Positions 58,039 through 64,000 of a stretch of DNA of 64,000 bases are shown here, one piece after another. The notes beneath the pieces are model-generated. The model saw only the letters and a program-made list of their open reading frames with translations, searched no databases and had not been told where the DNA came from. Where the stretch lies: NCBI RefSeq assembly GCF_019112545.1, contig NW_025064885.1, forward strand, positions 1,153,180-1,217,179, written 5' to 3'. The translations under genes and the position numbers were made by a program. Numbering within the stretch: the first letter of the stretch is position 1; each line of letters begins with the position of its first letter. This DNA comes from Guyanagaster necrorhizus (lineage: Eukaryota; Basidiomycota; Agaricomycetes; Agaricales; Physalacriaceae).

Positions 58039-59107
58039 TCAAAGCTTTCCGTACTTTCTCAATACTCTATCTTCTACATCGTCCCCGACCCACGCATACA
58101 GGCCACTCGAGAATGCGAGATTATCCTTTTCTCCTTTAAATGCTTTGTTAAAATCCTGTGGTTGGCCTGGTTGACCGGCACCTGTCGCGGCGAAGGGAGA
58201 AGCCATCATAGTTTGAGAAGCATCTTGTGCAGCTATTACTTGCCATGAGCAACCAGCCGTAAATACACAAATACGTAGCACTCACCATTGTCACCACCAA
58301 GTAGAATCCGGTAGAGCCCATTCAGTCCGAAAAAGTTCAAAAAGTACCACGACAAGGAAGACACCCATCGAACATCCATGTCAGGAGTCTCTATTCCTCG
58401 TTGGAGCATCGATTTAAATCCAAGGGTCAAGGGAAAAGGTAGCTTGACTGAAAAGTAAATCAGTTAAATATACAGAGCCAAATATTCAGCATACATACTG
58501 AGAACAAAGCCTTGGAAGAAAAAGTTGATCCATCCCATAATGACCATCTGCGGAACCATCATGACCATCTGCGTCTTCATGCCAGCCATCATACCATCCA
58601 TAGCAGCAGGGTCAGTTATCGGGTTCGGGGGTGAACTGGGCGCTTCTCCCTCCTTTGTAGGCCCATCCTTGAGATATGCACCTGCCTCGAACGAGTCCGA
58701 AAGATGCTTAGAGATGGAGTGGTAAAACACGGGTGATATTGGCGAATACGCTGATGTAGCACGAAGAATTTGAGAGCGAGCTAAGGCTCGTCTGGAAGCT
58801 GCCCAGTGAACACAAGGACACTGACAACAATGAGTAGGACACGCACTGTTCTCGAACTGCAGCGCGGGTAAGCTTTTTTGGTGGAGACTGGAGGAGCAGT
58901 ACGACATAATGCCGTAGGATGCCCACTAGGATCTGAAAATGCCCATATAGTACACGACGTTGGCAACAGAAGAAAGCATACCATGACCAGAGTGATAGGA
59001 AACAGGACCCAGTCCCGTATCTGAGAGTCCAAGTACAGCGATCCCCTGCAACGACATGAGAAGGAACGACAAGGACAGTAATCGAAGCCTTACGCTGAAT
59101 TGATCAT
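58039..59107 (-). CDS. EMC3: ER membrane protein complex subunit 3 (EMC3)
   Basis: The start exon MINSA splices to [20 protein letters not shown]. The core reads [59 protein letters not shown] and [13 protein letters not shown]. It continues [40 protein letters not shown], and ends [15 protein letters not shown]3 is the Oxa1-like insertase subunit of the EMC, which places tail-anchored and multi-pass proteins in the ER membrane. Three to four membrane segments as expected. The C-terminal Gln/Pro/Gly-rich part ([15 protein letters not shown]) is the usual variable tail. It shares a 72-bp divergent promoter with the Vti1 gene. Confidence 0.95.
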
Positions 59108-59179
59108 GACCGTTGAGAGACAAATGCCGAAAATGGATACGCGTCATGCACGTCCGCAGCTTGCCTTCGCTCTTCCATC

Positions 59180-60065
59180 ATGGACAACTCACCGACCTCG
59201 CTATTTGACTCTTACGAGCAGGACTACAAGCAGCTTATTGACGCACTACGCCCCAAGCTCGAAGGTGATGACAAGGCTGAAAGTGCAGGTAAGGTCCACT
59301 TGGAGTTCGCCTTGATGTCGATTCAACCTTGTCCGGGTAAGAGCAGCGTAAGACTACACTACGGAGAGCGGAAATGGAGCTAGACGAAGCCGATGAAATG
59401 GTTTGTTCAGCCGCCATTTTGTATTCTTCGTGACACTGATATCACTCTAGGTGTCCCAAATGGACATTGAAATACAAGGAATCCCCCAGTCCATACGAGC
59501 CCAGTACCAAACCCGCATGCGGGATGCCAAAGCAGAGCTTTCACGGTACAAGAAGCTCCTCAAGGACCTCAACTCCCAACTCGCTCGCACCACCCTCCTC
59601 TCACGTTCCTCCGGGTTCACCTCGTCAGATGAGCCATACGGCGTCAGCGACCGTACACGACTGTTAGCTGGTACAGCGATCCTTGATGACGGAACGAAGC
59701 GACTGCAAGATTCTCACCGGGTCGCGTTGGAAACGGAAGAGCAAGGTGCCGATATTCTGATGAATCTACGCACGCAGAGGGAGCAGATTGAGAATTCACG
59801 GAATGTCGTACGTGTAGCCACTGTGTTTTTATTTTGGTGAGGCATCTGAAGATTCTTTAGCTTCAACGAGCTGATAGCTCTATTGACCGCGCTTCTAAGA
59901 CCCTTAAGAGCATGATAAGAAGGTAGTACTTCATGGGTCCATTGTCCAATGCTCATTACAGTATATTCTGATTCCAGGATGTATCAACAGCGTGTTGTAA
60001 CTGGTGCTATAATCGCTGTCCTCATACTTCTCATTGTTATCATTATCTGGGAGAAACTTAATTGA
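59180..60065 (+). CDS. VTI1: Vesicle SNARE Vti1
   Basis: The N-terminal helical domain is MDNSPTSLFDSYEQDYKQL, RRAEMELDEADEMVSQMDI and SIRAQYQTRMRDAKAELSRY. The SNARE motif contains RLQDSHRVALETEEQGADIL and MNLRTQREQIENSRNV, with the central Gln in the usual layer position, then RADSSIDRASKTLKSMIRRM. A C-terminal anchor (GAIIAVLILLIVIIIWEKLN) ends the protein at 60063-60065. Introns: near 59288, around 59400-59450, near 59808 and near 59922. Vti1 is a Qb-SNARE acting in Golgi, endosome and vacuole fusion. Length and order match the family. Confidence 0.95.
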
Positions 60066-60284
60066 TTGTTTTGGATGCTATATACCGTTCGTGCATCAGA
60101 TATACGTACCCGCAACACCCTTTCTTATATCGATATCTGTATTTGTTATCCCGTATAGAAATCTATTCTGATAATACGATAAGTTGTCCAACTGTTGTAC
60201 ATGTAGCAACACAAGCTCTGACTCAAACGAATCAAGGTGGGAAAATGAGGTGAAGGTAGCTAGAAAAATAGAAGTAGGTTACTA

Positions 60285-62201
60285 CTATACTGCATAGCCG
60301 GTTCCCCCACCCGGGTCCCTAGAGTCCTCAACGTAGTGCCCCCGCTGATTGTAATATACGCCGTATGGATCATTCTGCTGTGAGGAGTATTGCTGGTGCA
60401 TTCCCTGTGGCGGATAGTCTTGAGCATCATCGTAGGATAGCCCAACAGACTGTTGAGGGGGGGAGAGCCGCCGTGAGTTGTCTGGACTTGGAACGGCGCG
60501 CCCTTGATACACATCGTGGGGATCATAATTCCCAGGCATGGGACCATATGGATTCGGTAGAGGCGCAGTTCCAGGGTGGTCTGTGGAAATCTGGGACTGC
60601 TGACCAAATGGCGCAGCAGAGGTCGTTAGGTGGGCTGTACTGTCATTATCGTCATCGTACATCCCTTGTTGAGGAGGTGGGTAGTTATAGAGTGAATCAT
60701 CACGACCGATCGTGCCTTGTGATTGGTTGTAATTGAGAAAGGATCCGTTCTGGTGTGCTGATGCGGGATTGAAGGCGGGCATTGGCGGAGGGTAGTCACC
60801 CTTGTCAGAATTGTAATAGTAGTAGTCTTGGGTATAGGTGCTGGGTGCTGGCCCACGGGTACGAAGGGAAGAAGCATCGTCGAGTTCGTCGTCGACGGAG
60901 AGATTAGGAAGGGTGGGCTGGGGCAAACGCGCTCCAACGACTTCGCCTTTCTTGTTCTTGAGATGAGAATAATCGCCCATAGCTTCTAGCTTAGCATTCT
61001 TAGCTGCCTCTACCAAACGCTGCTTCTGTCTGCGTTTGATGACGGTGGTGATACGCTGTACAAGTATATCAACTCATACAAATAAGAAAATTCGGTGCTG
61101 ACGTACCTTGTCAACTTTGTGACAGCAGTATTCCTGTAGGAAATGTATCAGAGTTGCTTAACAATTCATGCGATGACAACCCTTACCTTGAGGTTACCGC
61201 GGATGTGGCAGAGCAGAGGAATGTAGCATAATCCGGCCACAATCAAGAGCAACAGGGAACCGGCAAAGACAACGACAGTGAAGAAGGTCGTGACAGTCAA
61301 TATAGAGGTCGATGCACTGTTTCCGGTAAAGTATTTTGACACATCATACCATTCACCTTCGTCAAGATGAGCAAGATAGATGGCATAAAGCGTCAGTGCA
61401 TTAATGGTCTGACGAGGTCCATCAGCCAGCAGAACACGCTTCCAACCTAATCGAGCCGTAAGCGATAATGAGGGGAAAAGCAACGAGAGGTGCGCACTCT
61501 TGAAGGTAAAGAAGACAAAGAAGGCAAAATCATCGCTCGTCTTGGTGGAGTTGCTGATATGATCGAAAAAACAGAAGTGATCGTATGAACCTGTGAATGA
61601 AAGGTAATATAAGGGACAAGCGAACATATCAAGAACAATAGGACGGACGCAGGGAGTAGTAGTTGTTGGCCATGACGTTGGTGAAAGCATACGATATATC
61701 TCGGCTGTTGATAATCTTTTTGGCCTTACGGGCCTCGTAACCCAGCTGTCATCCAGACATGAGGCAATGCAGGTATAACGGGAGAAGGCGCAAGCTCACT
61801 AGAAGGAAAGAGAATATGATGCAACCAACAAAGAGCCACTTTCCAGTGTTGAAAGGAATGGTAACACAGCCTATGTCTTCGCAACTGTTAAAAATTTCGT
61901 TGGACCAACTGGACGTGGTCAGCATAGTGACGGCGGTAAAAATATCGGAGACGTAGACGAGGAATGATTTCAGGACGATGATGTAAAGCCACAGATACCT
62001 GTATAATGATGAATACTGGACAGAGGAATCATGAAAGATACGATATACTTTGCGCGCATGACGAAGCCATTGTCTGTAAACTCCCGAGTATCGACGAAAT
62101 CAAACTAAACGGTGTCAGATGCAGGATAGAAATGGCGAGAGGCGAAGCACCTTGTGGTCGGGCACGACCTCTCGCTTCCATTTTGGACCACTGCAGCACA
62201 T
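60285..62201 (-). CDS. KCH-type low-affinity K+ transport protein (Kch1/Prm6 family)
   Basis: The start is at 62201 (MCCSGPKWKREVVPDHK), joined to FDFVDTREFTDNGFVMRAK and then YLWLYIIVLKSFLVYVSDIF. Further membrane segments: GKWLFVGCIIFSFLLLGYEA, FAFFVFFTFKSWKRVLLADG, RQTINALTLYAIYLAH and TTFFTVVVFAGSLLLLIVAG. A juxtamembrane basic stretch (CCHKVDKR..VIKRRQKQR) follows. The C-terminal tail (about 240 residues, 61016-60285) is rich in Tyr, Pro, Gln and Asp (YYYYNSDKGDYPPPM). The KCH family mediates K+ influx needed for Ca2+ uptake in the pheromone or ER-stress response of yeast. Family recognised from the conserved N-terminal blocks. Convergent with Vti1, 219 bp between stops. Confidence 0.82.
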
Positions 62202-62493
62202 TTTCTGTGTTGAATACGCAAATTAAGGGACGACAAGCAGAACAGGATGCTACTGGAGAGCGAGGTCTCGTCTCGAATAATAATACTGGTAGTGTGAAAG
62301 CGAACCAGTCGCTTCTCAAGCCTGACAGAGAGCGACGATAACGAGCAACAAAAAGAATGGAGGGACGAGACTGGCGGCGGCACTGGACGAGGTTGGACGA
62401 GTGATTGATGGTGAAGGAAAGTGGTTGTCCTCGTCGTTGTCACCCTTCGGTCAAACGTTATTCGGCAAACGCCGAGCCTTTCCCTAGAGCACA
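62202..62493. promoter_or_regulatory. Divergent promoter between KCH-type gene and DRG1
   Basis: 292 bases between opposite start codons. No TATA box close to either start and CT-rich patches toward the KCH side. Open frames here overlap the 5' UTRs and look incidental. Confidence 0.45.
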
Positions 62494-64000
62494 ATGACTA
62501 CCGTTCAGAAAATAAAAGTACGCCGTCTTTTCTATTCACTTTCCCCGACTAACAAGGCATAGGAAGTCGAAGATGAGATGGTATGTTCGACATGATAGAC
62601 AAATCATTCTCACCAGCATGTTCGTCTAGGCTAAAAGCGAGTTATAATATTGTACTGGGTCATATTTTCTTCCCTAAAACTCCATTTCAGCCCAGAAAAA
62701 CAAGGCCACTAGCTACCATCTTGGGCAGCTAAAGGCAAAACTTGCGAAACTACGGCGAGAACTCATTGCTCCTCCAGGCGGTGGAGGAGGCGGAGGCGGA
62801 GGCGTAGGCTTCGATGTGGCACGGTAGTGTCCATTTCCCAGTCACAGTCGTTGCAAACTGACATTGTATGCAGGACGGGTATAGCCTCTGTCGGTTTCGT
62901 CGGGTTTCCTTCAGTGGGAAAGGTGTGCATGCTCGGTTGAACCATTACTTTTTAATTAACATCTCTTCTAGTCGACACTGATGTCCAAGCTCACTGGGAC
63001 ACACTCTGAGGTCTCTGCCATTGATTTTACGACGCTGACCACCGTTCCGGGGACTGTCAAGGTACATGGCGCTCCCATTCAAATATTGGATTTGCGTGAG
63101 TGGTCCGACGCACGTACATACGCCCTGACTGAACACAGCGAACCAGCTGGTATTATCGAAGGAGCGAATGATGGACGTGGACGAGGTCGACAAGGTGAGC
63201 TTTGACATATTGACCTCGTGCGACTTGATTTCTACCCTTCTACAGTCATTGCTGGTATGGCTTCCGACGTCAAATCAGATTTTCTGCTAAATACACCATA
63301 CCAGTCGCGCGCACATGCAACCTCATATTTATTGTTCTCGATGTGCTAAAGCCTCTCGGTGATAAGAAGCTCATTGAATCTGAACTGGAAGGATTTGGGA
63401 TCCGATTAAATAAACGACCCCCTGCGATCCTTGTCCGCAAGAAGGAAAAGGGCGGCATTGCGATCACAAACACCGTCCCGCTGACGGATGTCGATCACGA
63501 TGAAATCAAGGCGATACTCAGTGAATACAAAATCAACAATGCTGATATCGCCATCCGAGAACCTGGCGCTACGGCGGATGACTTGGTGGATGTCATTGAA
63601 GGCAACAGGTTCGTAGCACAATCATTGTCTCCTCATGTTTCGGAATTTATATCGACGTTAGAGTCTACATACCTGCTCTATATGTGAGTGCCTTGGTATT
63701 CTCTTACATGGTCGTGGAGGAGTAATTCAGAAATCCAGGTGCTGAACAAGGTGAGCACTGATAACAGCTGTAAAGTCCCTGGTCCTGACACCCCCAAGAT
63801 CGATGCAATATCCATCGAGGAGCTTGACTTATTGTGAGATTGCGATACCTACGAGCCGCCGACTGAGTCCCACGATTCATCCAGGTACAAAATTCCGAAC
63901 TCAGTTCCTATATCGTCTCGAGAATGGATGAATATTGACGAACTTGTCGAGAAAATGTGGGAAACCCTTAACTTGGTTCGAGTATACACCAAACCACGGG
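62494..64000 (+). CDS. RBG1: Developmentally regulated GTP-binding protein (DRG1/Rbg1), 3' end cut off
   Basis: OBG/DRG-family GTPase that binds translating ribosomes with a DFRP partner. Start [14 protein letters not shown], then [21 protein letters not shown] Gly run (GGGGGGGGG) precedes the G1 loop GFPSVGKST. The order continues with [13 protein letters not shown], then [19 protein letters not shown] after splicing at about 63098-63150, and [33 protein letters not shown] follows, then [20 protein letters not shown] (NKxD motif across an intron). The visible end is [20 protein letters not shown] into VYTKPRG, that is, the start of the TGS domain. Several 45-60 bp introns. The remainder lies beyond 64000. 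Confidence 0.94.

Noticed and set aside
57741..58248. Plus-strand ORFs of 128-132 codons.
   Set aside because: They are shadows of the first exon of the deacetylase and the C-terminal exon of EMC3, both on the minus strand and clearly recognised.
1..64000. CRISPR array, prophage, or biosynthetic gene cluster.
   Set aside because: No regularly spaced short repeats, no phage genes, and the host genes are unrelated housekeeping functions with introns.

Overview
The window looks like nuclear DNA of a filamentous basidiomycete, probably a mushroom-forming Agaricomycete. Genes are packed tightly and split by many introns of about 50-60 bp. The proteins include fungal families such as KCH-type potassium transport protein and an Atg18-like PROPPIN. 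Left of about 24 kb the sequence is AT-rich, CpG-poor and made almost entirely of decayed LTR retrotransposons. Species cannot be fixed by eye.

Retroelement block (1-23966). A decayed Ty3/gypsy chromodomain element (element 1, + strand) enters from the left edge and ends in an LTR at 4610-5066. After a short unassigned stretch lies element C (+ strand), split in two by element A (- strand, 5918-22682, TSD GTGAG). Element A is itself split by element B (- strand, 9759-18285, TSD TGAGC). Insertion order is therefore C, then A, then B. All belong to one family with Gag zinc knuckle, protease, RT, RNase H, integrase and a C-terminal chromodomain. A and B also carry about 2 kb of extra coding sequence before canonical Gag, starting with a predicted membrane segment. 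Next to the 5' LTR, A and B carry no tRNA-like primer site but a 13-nt sequence complementary to the expected 5' end of their own transcript, which points to Tf1-like self-priming. Element C breaks off inside RT and is joined to the 3' end of a Ty1/copia element and its LTR.

Gene block (24395-64000). Left to right: a WW/FF-domain splicing or elongation factor (+); an ER Hsp90 (GRP94-like) ending in HDEL (+); an AT-rich fold-back element; a large disordered protein (+); a secreted/membrane kelch protein (-); a putative ribonucleotide-reductase inhibitor (+); a C2H2 zinc-finger protein (+); a MIX23-like intermembrane-space protein (+); a GILT-family protein (+); a UBA-Cys-cluster-UBC ubiquitin enzyme (+); a peroxisomal PMP47/ANT1-type carrier (+); arginyltransferase ATE1 (-); a PROPPIN (-); a Cys-rich fungal protein (-); NCS-1 (+); GlcNAc-6-phosphate deacetylase (-); EMC3 (-); SNARE Vti1 (+); a KCH-type K+ transport protein (-); and the 5' part of a DRG1-type GTPase (+), cut by the window end.

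The genes are unrelated housekeeping functions, not a pathway cluster, though ER quality control (GRP94, EMC3), ubiquitin/N-degron biology (UBA-UBC protein, ATE1) and membrane trafficking (Vti1, PROPPIN, NCS-1) recur. Some divergent pairs share promoters under 100 bp. Gene models were built by hand from conserved protein sequence and GT-AG (occasionally GC-AG) splice sites, so outer exons are less certain than cores.
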